Assembly: GCA_008711295.1 (NCBI GenBank)
Contig: VUYV01000155.1
Location: 1-64,000 of the forward strand
Length of the DNA stretch: 64,000 nt
Direction of reading: 5' to 3'
DNA from: Anarhynchus alexandrinus
Taxonomy: Eukaryota; Chordata; Aves; Charadriiformes; Charadriidae
Shown: in pieces, positions 1 to 11,600 of the stretch
Layout of the letters: the number at the start of each line of letters is the position of its first letter
Position numbering within the stretch: the stretch's first letter is position 1
Translations under genes and position numbers: made by a program
The notes under the pieces: generated by a model
What the model saw: the letters and a program-made list of their open reading frames with translations, nothing else
Database searches by the model: none
What the model was told of the DNA's origin: nothing

Positions 1-11
1 TTTTAATGGAC

Positions 12-1026
12 AGAATCACAGCATCACAACATGGTAAGGGTAGGAAGGGACCTCTGGAGATCATTATGTCCAACCCCCCTGCAAAAGCAGGGTCACCTAC
101 AGCAGGTTGCGCAGGATGATGTTCATGTCGGTTTGGAATGTCTCCAGAGTCAGAAACTCCGCCACCTCTCTGGGCAGCCTTTTCCAGTGCTCTGCCACCC
201 TCAAAGCAAAGATTTTCCTCTTCATGTTAAGATGGAACTTCCTATGTTCAAGTTTGTGCCCTTTACCTTTTGTGCTATCACTGGGCACCACTGAAAAAAG
301 ACTGTTCCCATCCTCCTGACACTCTCCCTTTATGTATTTATAAGCATTGATAAGATCCCCCCTCAGTCTTCTCTTCTCCAGACTAAAATGACCCAAGTCC
401 CATAGCCTTTCCTCACAAGAGAGATGTTCCGGTCCGCTAATTATCTTCTTAGCCTGTTGTTGGAACCTCTCCAGCAGTTCCCTGTTCTTCTTGAACCAAG
501 GAGCCCAGAACTGCACACAATACTCCAGATGTAGCCTCACCAGGGCAGAGTAGAGGGGGAGGATGACCTCCCTTGACCTGCTGGTCATGCTCTTCTTGAT
601 GCACCCCAGGATGCCATTGCCCGCTTTCTCCACCAGGGCACATTGCTGGCTCATGGTCGTCCTGTTGTCCACCAGGACTCCCAAGTCCCTTTCCACAGAG
701 CTGCTTTCCAGCAGGTCAGCCCCTAACCCGTACTGGCACATGGGGTTATTCCTCCCCAGATGCACTACCCTACACTTGCCCGTGTTGAATTTCATTAGGT
801 TCCTCTTTGCCCAACTGTCTAGACTGTCCAGGTCACGCTGTATGGCGGCACAGCCTTCTGGCGTGTCAGGCACCCCTCCCAGTTTTGTGTCATCAGCAAA
901 CTTTCTGATGGTACACTCTACCCCTTCCTCCAGGTCACTGATGAATATACTGTTCAGGACTGGACCCAGTACTGACCCCTGAGGGACACCACTTGTTATG
1001 GACCTCCGACTAGACTGTGCCACTAA
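12..1026 (-). mobile_element. CR1 LINE fragment A, 5'-truncated
   Basis: This is the 3' part of a CR1 non-LTR retrotransposon, lying antisense to the window. Read on the minus strand it contains the last third of the reverse transcriptase ORF, a TAG stop at 97-99, a short 3' UTR of about 85 bp and a terminal run of octamer-like units (GATGCTGTGATTCTG) ending near base 12. The 5' edge falls near 1,026, where CR1 similarity fades into AT-rich DNA. This is the usual outcome of incomplete target-primed reverse transcription. The subfamily differs from fragments B and C: at the position where they have an in-frame TAG, this copy has a Cys codon. The exact 5' boundary is uncertain by tens of bases. 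Confidence 0.93.
97..1023 (-). pseudogene. CR1 ORF2 remnant: reverse transcriptase C-terminal part
   Basis: A 308-codon open frame encodes the C-terminal part of the CR1 ORF2 protein. In full-length elements this protein combines an apurinic-like endonuclease with a reverse transcriptase. Near the N-terminal edge is the block [11 protein letters not shown] (residues 11-21), then the catalytic box FADD at residues 42-45 with both metal-binding aspartates. Later come CR1 tail motifs such as [13 protein letters not shown] and [12 protein letters not shown], and the frame ends at the expected CR1 terminus. The endonuclease and most of the palm and fingers are missing, so it cannot act alone. The apparent start codon is internal to the real ORF and is an artefact of truncation. 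It is unusual for an old copy to keep 927 bp without a frameshift or stop. Confidence 0.9.
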
Positions 1027-4000
1027 TCATAGCATTTGATTTCAGGATCAACATGGGGAGAGAAAGCAAGCCCCGAATCGCTTATTAAAGAGGGCTGACT
1101 TGCCTTCTGGAGGTGTCTGCCTCTGTCTGTTGGTTGTGAAGGCAACCTACAGCTTCTAGCATTTTAATTTGGGAGGCTCAGTCATCTCAAACAGAATGAG
1201 CCCAGACTTCTATCTCCACCAGACACTTTGTTCTTTCCCTGATCCCTCATTCTTTGCTTGTTTGCAAAACAAGTGCTAGTTAACACAAAGCTACAAAAAA
1301 AAAAAAAAAGTGAAGTTATCCTACTCCTGTGCTTGTATTCATCTGCACAGAAACAAAATATGATGTAGCCTTTGCTCTTAAATACTTTGTCCCAGGTATA
1401 GATTGGGAGTCTTTAAAAGCTGGAATTCACTTTGCTTGCAAGGGAAATATCTCTTCCACAATTCAGAAGTGGTTCTGAGCATACGGTTCCCAGTATTTGA
1501 CAATGCCCTTATTATCATTACCGTTCTTTGTGCCGCTGAAGTTTCTCTCTGCACAATGCATATAAACACAAATAATAGTACATAAATCTCTAAATGTGAT
1601 TTTCAGTGATTTTTTATTTATTATAAATTTTAAGAAACTGGGTAATTTCATTTACTTTTGGCAACTATTTTTAAGGGGAGACATATTTTTAACTTATTCA
1701 CATACTAACATCTCAACATAATATTTAAAAAATATGTTCAAATGAGCCATGTGTAAACCTGATATAAACAGAACACTAGTTGATGGATTCAGCTGACTTC
1801 AGATTGGCAGGAAAGGAGTCATCTCACTGCATTAAAATCTATCAAATGAGAAAAACATCAATTAGTGGTTAAAAATAACAGTCTCTTGGCTCTTTAAGAA
1901 ATCAGCTTTCAGATACATAACACAGTTTACTCAGGACTGTATGTTTCAGTTAAATTAAAGTCCACGCAACTGTAAGCAAGGAGGATGTGCACGATTATTT
2001 TAAGAAGTATGCCACAATGGCATTCCATGGCTTGTGGGCCTGAGCCAAGTGAACACTTAAAATTGAATCCTTTTATGAATGTATTATCTCCCTGTCAGGA
2101 AATATCACTCACCTCAGAACTGGCTTACCACCTTCCTTGTGTGCTGTGTGACCCCCAGCTGCTAAGGGACATTGGCTTTTAAGAGCTTTACAAAATGCAG
2201 AATCATTTTTGCATAAAGAGCACGAACATATGATGAAGTGCATGCTAAACTCAAGTGGCACAGAACCGCATCCTGCCCAAAAGACAGATTTGTGGGGTGA
2301 AGAAACTGGCTCAGGGGACTGGTAACAGAGTATGGAGCTTTCTGTTCCTTGCCAAAGTCAAATTTATTAACTTGCAGCAATTCTGACATAAGGGAGAGAG
2401 AAAAGATCATCTATTACGTTTATGGACAGAAGCAATGACGGTGCAGGGTATCTCCATATTCTTAATCTCACCTTCAAACCTTTGATTAGATTAACATCTT
2501 CTCCTGGCACTGGGCATTGCAAGCAGAGAAGAGGTGAGGAAAGGTGCAGCCATTTCTGCAGTGTAAGAGTTATGTATATCCATCTCCCAAGGGTTGCATT
2601 GGCATGGAGTATTCAATCTTCTGTCTACCACAAGGTGTTGAGAAGTCTGGTAAATCAGAATGATCTGTACTGATTTTACAAATAAACTAAACTCTAGTAT
2701 TTTTCCTGAGTTTTGCTAAAATAACTAATATTGCTTAAAGAATCTTGACATCAGCTGTATGAGTTAGATAAAAAAAACAGATTTTAAAATATTTTTAAAA
2801 AGTGAGAAAAAAAAGCGAGACAAATTGTTTCCTGTTATTTCGCTTCCTTACGTACAGATGGGTTTTCTTTGCATTTGCAGGGCAGGAGGAGGGCATCTGT
2901 GCTATTTACTTGTTATAATGTAATAAAATAAAACACACAATTTCTGCAAAATATCTTAGAAAACATGTTTATCCTGACCACAAAACTTTAAATACGATTT
3001 TCACACTTTAGCACAATGATGATGACTTTTAAAAAAGTAGCACTACAGCTGGACGATTAATTCTTCAGATATTGTTTGCAGATATGCAAATGTATTGAAG
3101 TGCAGTTACATTCTATAAAGCAACTCTTTCTACATGGCACTGTGCAATCCTGTGTTCCCTTGTGCTGTGAGCAAACAACCTTTCTTGCACTGTAAATAAA
3201 GAGGAAGAAAAACTTTCAATTTAGTCAGAAAACAAATTCAGAGCTGTTTTTTTATTGGCTGACATATAGGCTGTGATGGAGAATTTGCTATTTAGTTAAC
3301 TGTTCTGCAGATCATTTGCCAGCCAGAATAGAAGCAGATCACTGTCTCATAGTTGTATTGACTTTGCGCTGGCAATGATTATTTGTCACTCAAAGAAGCA
3401 AATGTGAATAAACTCATATGACTGAATGCAGTGCATCTGATGAATAAGATTTGCATAAGCAAGTTCCTGAGTGTAATGACCACTTTAAAGAAATGACTGA
3501 AGAAATTTTAATTGCTGCATGCCTCAGTTATGACTCAATTAGAGCCCTCCTGCTGAATAAGAAATTTGTGAAAAGGAACAGAAAAATTAAATTGCCAAAA
3601 GTCATAAATTAATTCCTTAAAAGTTACACATAGGATAAACATTTTAATGTGAGCCTACATGACTTATGTGCATGGGTCCTAGTGTTAGTGAATCTTAGTG
3701 TGAAATCTGTCCTTGAACTCTAAATGACTTAGAAGCCTAACCTCCATGAACTTTCACTTGGATGCTTGCAGCTCTAACTTTTTTTTCTAAGCTTTTTCTT
3801 TCTATATCTATTTCCTGGATAATGTCAGTCTCTTTGTAAATTCCTCTATACCTAAAAGCAAGCCGTGCAGCTCAATGGAGGTGTACTCTGCTATATAGGG
3901 ATACTCTAGAGAAATCCATTCACCCAAAGGGCACTTTGACAATGTCCCAGTAATGTTTTAATGATCACTGTATACCAGGAAATGAGAAACTTAACTGAAT

Positions 4001-5168
4001 GGCTATATAAGAATGAAATCATATCTATTATTTGAAACCCAAATTTGTAACGCGAGAAAAAAAATCAGTGAAAAGCCCTAGAGATAAATTATCTTCTTAA
4101 GATTATGCTCTACAATAAGGATCTTTCTCCTGCTCAGTTTAAGGGGCTGGATAATGAGAAGATTACCGTGGGCCAGGATGTGTTTTTACAGCATCACCTT
4201 TGCTCATATCCACTTGTCTAAATTGAAATGCTCTCTTCTTGTTTATCTGTGCCTCCTTGCCTGGGATTTGATACTGTGATTTTGTATGATAAAAGACTAA
4301 GTAATCTCATCCTCTCTCTTAGATATTTCTTATTAACATTCTTGATGTATATTTTGAGTTTTAATGTTTGAGCTTTAAGTTGTTTTGTCCTTTTACAGAC
4401 ACTGTGATTTCCAAATCTCATAACACTTCTGAATCACACACGTTTAGTAATGCAACTGTAAATAGCTTAATCACAGCTAGCTGTACGACTTAAACATGAT
4501 GGAGAGAAACAATGGATGAGCATAACAGAGTGACATCGCTGCACCTCCTGTTACCTTCAGTGAACTTTCAAGCTGCCCATCATAGTCTCCTGCATTGTGC
4601 AGGTATGTTGACATTGTTAGTTAGGCCTATGTTTGTTTCTGAGCTTGAGTATGATTTTAAAAATTGAATCTTAAACTCTTGTTTTCTGCAGTTTGGCACT
4701 CTACAGCAAAACACTGGAAGGGGATCAGCTTTACAAAGTTGGGCATGGACTTCTCCCTGTTAGCAGACCTGACAATGGGTTGGATGGAAAATATTGATAA
4801 CTAACAACTGTCAGACAGAAAGGAACAGGTTTTTGCACTTCTTGGAAAGAGCTCAGTGATACCTGTTAGCTTCAATCACTATTTAAGCTGCTTCTTACTG
4901 GCTACATCTAACAGGTATCTGTTAGGTGCCACCTGACTGTGTCTTAGTCTGGAAACAGCAATGCTGGGTCAGGAGACCTTCCAGGCCAGACCCGTAGAAA
5001 CAGACTTGAAACAAGTACGATAAATGAACATGCTGAGAAGTGTGCACAGATATTTTCACTTTTTTAAATAAAGATCCACCGCTCGATGTATTTAGGCACA
5101 TCGAAAGCCAGAGAAGCACCATCAAGGCACTAAATCAAGGGCTAAATGAACAGATGGACTTCAGTGTT
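1027..5168. other. AT-rich non-coding stretch
   Basis: No gene is recognisable here. There is an A15-type run at about 1,292-1,308, and many short A/T runs. The interval 3,300-3,620 is denser in homeodomain-like TAAT cores and has an ATTTGCAT octamer at 3,449-3,456 and a TGACTCA site near 3,530. That vocabulary is common in vertebrate enhancers but also occurs by chance in AT-rich DNA. The short open frames in this stretch lack homology I recognise and lie on both strands, as expected for random sequence. Confidence 0.6.
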
Positions 5169-5647
5169 TCAATGATCAGAACTGCAGTGTTTAACATTTA
5201 AATGCCTTCCACATCTAGTGGAATCCTCTGTCTCAGGCAAACTTTCCACAGGGCTTCTCAGAGGGCTTGCAGTTGCACAGGAGGCAGCAATGTGAGCTAA
5301 GTGCAGGCGTGATGCAGAACTCCTTGGCAGGATGGTAAGTTTGTGTTTACGTCCTGCCAGAAATGTAGGCAGAATTGGACAAAGTTTCCTACTGACGGCT
5401 TCTAGCATTTGGAAAAACATATCTAATGCATTGTACTGTTCACAAAGCAAGTCCTTATATGTCTTAAAATGATGCGCAGTGAGTGCCACAGCCCTTTTGA
5501 AAACCCTATTACTCACCCATCTTTGGGTATCTTTGGTACCTTTACAGAGGTGAACTAAGTAATTTTCAAAAGAAAGACTTATATACCAAATTCCTGATTT
5601 TAAGGTTTTATTGTTTTGTCCTTCCCTTTTTTTTTTTTTTTTTTTTT
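5169..5647 (-). other. Unassigned open reading frame, exon-like
   Basis: On the minus strand one frame stays open for about 159 codons, from the poly-T tract (read as a lysine run) down to a TGA stop at 5,169-5,171. A possible non-AUG start (GTG) lies at 5,514-5,516, but the frame is open well above it. The translation has a mixed, globular-looking composition (for example YKDLLCEQYNALDMFFQMLE) in the middle and a Ser/His/Cys-rich tail. I do not recognise a family. In 64 kb of AT-rich DNA one frame of this length could arise by chance, so this is a candidate exon or old retrocopy only. Confidence 0.15.
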
Positions 5648-5650
5648 NTT
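5627..5650. repeat. Poly-T tract with an ambiguous base
   Basis: An almost pure run of T contains an N at 5,648. Homopolymers of this length are hard to size, so the N probably marks an unresolved length. On the minus strand it would be an A-tail, but I see no clear retrocopy body attached to it beyond the open frame just below. Confidence 0.9.
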
Positions 5651-5959
5651 ACTTCTGCACTGTAGCTGATTGTGGTATAAAGTTGAGAAATATAGAAAGT
5701 TGAGATATATTGTCAAGGGAAGAACTAGGATATCACAGGGATGCTATGTCTAGACTTATATTCTGACAGATCAAAATCATTAATATGATCTAGCACTTTA
5801 CCAGCTGGAGGTGACTAAAGAGAAAAAATGTCTAGTAGATATACTGTTATCAAGAGCCATTTGTGTAATGCTGTCGTGTGTGTTGGTGTGTTGAGTATAG
5901 TCAACGGCTGGTTTACATAAAAACAGTAGAACATGAGATGTGCCACTGTCATAGATGAT

Positions 5960-6030
5960 TTTGGCACAGCCGTGTGTGCAGTTCTGGTCGCCTGTGTCAA
6001 AAAAGATTAATTCAGAGACAAAAACAGAGC
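5960..6030 (+). mobile_element. Heavily decayed CR1 reverse-transcriptase scrap
   Basis: The bases around 5,972-6,010 translate as CVQFWSPVSKKIN. This closely matches the [12 protein letters not shown] segment of fragment A and the [12 protein letters not shown] segment of fragments B and C. The matching motif lies in the tail of CR1 ORF2. Similarity fades on both sides, so boundaries are approximate and this is an old copy of another CR1 subfamily. The motif is short; chance cannot be fully excluded. Confidence 0.5.
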
Positions 6031-6271
6031 TGAGGTATTGGAGTGGTCAGCTGAGTACAGAGCCTCCTACAGGTCAGGAGACAGTACCTTCTTGTTTACT
6101 GCAGGGAAAAGCAGCTGAGGAGGAACACGATGCTCCTAAAAACATATAATTGGATAAACACTGGAAAGGGTAAATAATTATTTTTAAAAAAGTGTAATAC
6201 AAGCAAAACAACAAGTGAATATAAACTGTCTATAAGCAAATTCAGTCTGAAAGTTATGTTTCCAACCATGT

Positions 6272-6297
6272 GAATAATCAGAATGAATAATCAGAAG
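6272..6297. repeat. 13-bp direct tandem duplication
   Basis: GAATAATCAGAAT is followed directly by GAATAATCAGAAG. Two units with one difference, probably replication slippage. Confidence 0.85.
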
Positions 6298-8634
6298 AAT
6301 ATGAAACAAACCCAAAGCCCAAATTTCCTACTTTAAAATGTAGGCTAATTTGTTATGATAGTGGTTGGATCTGACATTAAAGTACTGGGTCCTATAATCA
6401 ATGCACCCAGTGTTTCTTAATGGGCACCCTGGGCACTTCTGTGAAACTATCTGACTGTCAAATAACCACAGCCAACATCACACCTGAGTGATCTTGAGCT
6501 TCATCAGCCCTTGGATTAAACATTACGAGCGGCATCCTTCTGTAAGGATATAATATGGCAGATCCATTCAAAGAACTAAGTAAGGCACCTGGATTTCCTC
6601 GTGCAAGAGAACAGAAAACAAGCTTCATCCTTTCAGTTAAACATTTCAACAAAACCAGGTAGATCTACCAGTGCTATAGCACTGTCTGTTAACAAAATCA
6701 TACCTCCCATTGCAACTAATATCGGAAAAGATACATCAAATAGAAGTGCATTCATGTTCTAATACATATGGCCAAACCAAACTCTTATTAAATATTCAGT
6801 GGGTTTTTTTGATCATACTGCTAGCACACAAAGAAGTCTTTAGAAATGTACACAATTTTGACACTGAAATAGCACCATTGTGTAATTAGACATGGCTGTT
6901 ACATACTTTGTAATTTATATGACTGCCTACCATAATTATGAAGTGACTTAACTATTAAGGATTAAGCCTTAATGGTTACTTTAAGGGCTGTATTTCACCA
7001 TTTCAACTCCATTCACAGAAATTCTCATTCTTATGAGAATTCAAATGTAAAATTATTACATTCTCACATATAGGAATCGAACATTTACACAACTTCTCTT
7101 CCTGTAGTTTTGTTTCATATTCCTCTGACAGGAGATTTGAAGTATGTATATATGCACTGTATGTATTGTATCTAAAGTATGTATATATAAATGTACTACA
7201 AATTTACAGGCTATCAGATATAAAACATCTGTCTGATGATTCTAACTGGCTGCTGCACTGGTTCCCAAGGTGGATTTTAAATCTATTTACATCCAAATAG
7301 AATTTTTTTTAAAAGTCATGAAAAAATGTACTGTACAGAAACAGGCATAAATAGCAGAGCTAGATACTAGAAAACCCCATGTTTTTTCCATTTCTAGTTG
7401 TCTCAGTCATTTTCATAGACTTGATTAGTCATAGATACCCTTTTTTTGTTGTTCCATCTGCTCTTCATAGGTTAAAAATAAAGAATCTATATAAAGTCTG
7501 GAAAGATTGTAGGGGTTTTGCTGTTGGATAAATTAATTTCCTTCCTTTTAAGTTTTCTGACCGGCTTCTGATTTTGCTTATCTATTTCTGATATTCTGTT
7601 CCATCTGTTTATTTATCAGCCCTGCTTCTTTTTCCAAAACTACAAAAAAGAAAACGATATTGCTTTATAAAAGGACACCAGACAGGTTACTGCCTGAGCT
7701 TTCCACAGCTAGATAAATTTGATGCAACATTGTTTACCATCCTTCCACGGTAGGCAAGGTATTCACACTGTGTGGCTTATTAAACAACATTGCCATCATG
7801 CATGATATCACATTATAGTGGGCTGACATAATGAGAATGAGCCATTGACAGGCTTTAGGCACAGATCTAAACATAGTCAATAAAATCACATCAGAAATAA
7901 GAAAAGAACCAGTATAAAAGAACAAAACCTCTCAGATAGCAACGCCTGGTTGTTATTGCCTTGAGCTCTCTGTTAGGATTTCTGGACTGCTGTGATGGCT
8001 GAGCAAACTCTCTCTCTGCATCTCAATCTGTGTCAACGTGTGTCAACATGTCATGCCACATAAAACTTGCTTACCCCTATCTGTATGGATTAAGATATTC
8101 TGAAAATGCATGCGTAATAGATGTCTCTTTCCCCTTATATACCCTTATTTTTCTGATATATTTAATATTGGCTCGCAACCAGCTTTATCCCTGAAGCTCA
8201 AATTAGGGCAAAACTTAAGCGATCCTGAGAGAAAGTGTTGAGTGTCACCAAGGTAGTGATCCATTCGTAGCTCATATCGTGAAATCCTCATCTGCAATAT
8301 TGCTTGCTGTCCCATGCTGGGGACGAATGCTCTAGGGTCGTGTTAAAGGGCGTTCATTGCCTTTGGTTCACAGCTCTCTGGTTTGGTCATGGTTCTCACA
8401 GCCAGCTATAACGACACCAGTTGAGTCAAAAGCAGGACTTGGGTAGACCTGCCTGTCTTTAGGAAGTATTCTGCATATATCTCTGTGTGCCTTCTGAGAA
8501 TTCACATATGCACCCCAGCAGAAGTCAACCCATTCCCCTCTGAGTCTGTTGGAATACAGTTAAAAGAGGCACGTTCCCCCAGGAACATGAGATTTATCAG
8601 AGGTGGAGCCGTTCCCCTCCTAATTACAAGTATA

Positions 8635-8654
8635 TATACATATGCATATGTATA
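8635..8654. repeat. 20-bp perfect palindrome in alternating purine/pyrimidine DNA
   Basis: The sequence TATACATATGCATATGTATA equals its own reverse complement. It sits in a TATA/CATA-rich stretch that may simply be a decayed dinucleotide microsatellite. It contains NdeI-like CATATG twice and an ATGCAT core. Confidence 0.9.
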
Positions 8655-11600
8655 CCCATGCATGGAATAAATTTGGAATAAATAAAGGAAGAAACATGCA
8701 TAAATATACATATATCAGTACTACTTTGATATTCATTAGTACTTTTGGCTCTGTAAAACTGCTTGTTTTGGCCTGTTGGCTTCATTTTTACTTGCTAACA
8801 GAAAATAAACAATAGTTTGGGTCTCCAGTGTTATTTTTTGTGCAGTGGTTTCTTTTCTGAGTAGAAAGACTGAGTAAGAGCTTTGCTAAGCACCTCAGTA
8901 CAGTGCAGATGAAAGAGTTTCTGATGTGCTTATTCTTTCTGCAGCCTATTCAATGTTGTTTACTTTTTCCTTATTCTGTGCCTTGAGTGATAAGCAATAC
9001 CGAATGAGGGACCACAGCCTCGCTGCCCTGAGGCAAGAACAGGTAGTTTTCTGCTTCCTCAAATTCTTCACTAAAGTATATACACGAGCCTCACTCTGTA
9101 ATATAGACTGATTCACAACGGGATTCCACTATTTCTTTGAGAGACTTTTGCAACTCCCTGCTCAGTTCTATGGGTGATAACTGAAGGCTAATGCACTTAT
9201 TAACCAGACATTAAAAAAAAAAAAGAAAAAGGCTCATCATGGTATTTTTGTCATAGACAAAAGCCATAAAGTCATGGACATAGAGAAATGCCTGGAATAG
9301 CAAGATGTTTGTTTAGTTAGTAGACCAAGATATCAGGTACTAGATATTCAAAAAAGACATCTATAAGATCCCGAGAAAAAGAAAAAAACAGAACAGAATT
9401 TCAAGTCACAGCACAAAATATGGAATAAAAGGTGATAATTTCACACCAATGTTTTATTGGAAAGTAACTGTGCCCACCTAATCAGTTTTGCTACTTAACT
9501 GTAACCCTGCTTACCAAGTTTTAAAAAACAATTTACGTCCAGAGACTGCTGATTTCCTTTTGAAAGGATGTTTATGAGACTGTTTGAAACGAAAAGCTAA
9601 TAAAGTCTGCAGTCTGCTTGTAAAAATCCCTAGAGTCCCTAGGCAGTCAGTGCTCCCATGTCTCCAGCTCTCCTGGGATAGCTGGGCTGGCCCCAAGCAC
9701 CGGCCAGGAAGACCCTAGCTAAGGGTCTGTACAGTCTAGAAACATGAACAAAGGTGTCTGAAGGAAATACAGGGACGCTCATTGTTTTGTCATGCTACAC
9801 TGTTCAGGAAAGTGGAATCAACCACCAGGATTCTCATATTCTTCGTTTGGTCGCTTGCCTGTTTCGCTGTTTTCCTAAAGTGCATTTGTTCTACTAAAAT
9901 CATATATTGCAGTCAAATCAATGTGCATTCTGTACATTAAGGTTTAGCACGTAAAATGTTAAGCATATGTGACACATGAGGAATCATTTGTAAATCCTGA
10001 AGTTTCAAGTACATATCTAGCCCTCACTAATTAAATCGCAGTGGAGTAAATCCAATGACAGACAGAGGCAAGAATATGGAGCCAGAAGGTTTTTAAAGGA
10101 ACTCTGAGACAATATATCTTTTATAAAAATAATTCTGTACATACTTGAAGCTTTTTGCAATACAATTATAAGCAATAAATATGCATTTATTCAGATCATT
10201 TTGCAGTAATGTAAATTTGGGGGAACATGTCAGTAAGGAAGTAGGGTAGTTCCTCGTGTATTTTGGAAATGCTCGGACCCTCAATGGTCTTTGAGGCAAT
10301 CTGAGGCAAACCGAAGGAAAATGGAGTACTATAAACAGGCAGAGTTTCTGTTTTCATATGAAGATACTATCAGCCTTGTTTCCCCACCACACAGATGCAG
10401 ACAGTACGGGATGGCTAGATGCAACTCAGACAGATTGAGACATTTTGCAAGCTTAACTCAGTGGAAAGGCTCCTATTCACACCACTAAATTGAAAATCAG
10501 TACAGTTGGGGGTGTTAATGAATTCCACAAAACAATCCAAAAGGCCAGGCTTTCAGGCTTAGAAAGATCAGCACTGGCCTAAATGCAACAAGAGGCACAG
10601 AGGGAATTTCAAAGCAAAGGAGAGAGCTTCTCACTGAGGTCTAATAATTACTGATCTCTGTATTATATAAACCAAATTACTCGACAGAGAAGGATCTGAG
10701 CATTAAAAATGAATGTCTCGGTTAGGGTGTTTCAGCATCTGTTCATAACCAGACATGTTCCAAGTTATCTCCAGAAATGAAATAGAATAATTGGGTCAGA
10801 TCCCAGCCGCTCATTTGCCTAAACTAAAAGGGAGGAAAGAACTAGCAGTCTTTATCGTCATCCGGATCTGGATATTCGGGAGAGCAGTTAGACCTTTTCC
10901 ATCAATTTCCTCTTAATTTAGTTACCAGCCAAAGGTTTTTCTAGCGCAGAACGTTATTACGTTTAACACCTGCTGTGTTATGGCACAATTTTCTTTATGC
11001 TGACATTAAAACAGGGAGAGGAGAGTGAGTGATTATGTTCTAAGATACAAGCTATACTTTTGAAGATTTACTTCTTGGCAATTAAAAAAAATGAACATAT
11101 CTGCACGTTTGCCTTTCTCCATACTGAGGTGAGGAACACTCCACTCAGTGCCTTCCTAGTTCTTATGCTTATTACCTACTTCCACTACCTGTGGAAGTTC
11201 TGCATTGCAAATTACTTTGATGTAACAAAAAAACCAATTGCGGCAGTGTTACAGCCGTAATGGCAAGACCTAAAATCTGTAGTTATGGGTAACTACTTTA
11301 ACTACCACACAGGCCTAAACTTGGCAGGGTTTTCTAAAAAGGCAATGCAGCCCCAGTGGTGGAATAGTCTGCCTGGCTGGCTTCTGAGAAGCCCTTCTGG
11401 GGCAATCGCAGTCAGCTGTGTGGTCCCCAGCTTGCGGAGGACTTGTGGACAGGTCATGGGGCAGATGGCTTTGGGCTGTGAGCCAAAGCAGGTGAGTGGT
11501 CAGAAGAAGCTGGTTTACATAGTCCCTGCCCAAGGTTCTGCCAGAACGGTGCTGCAAAACATTTCCATTTCACCTAATACAGGTACAGTTCACTTTCTCT

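Noticed and set aside
7070..7085. GTTCGATTCC (minus strand) resembling a tRNA T-loop
   Set aside because: Flanking bases do not form a T-stem, and no A box, anticodon arm or acceptor stem is visible.
11480..11500. Consensus splice donor CAGGTGAGT
   Set aside because: No upstream acceptor with a pyrimidine tract pairs with it in a sensible frame.
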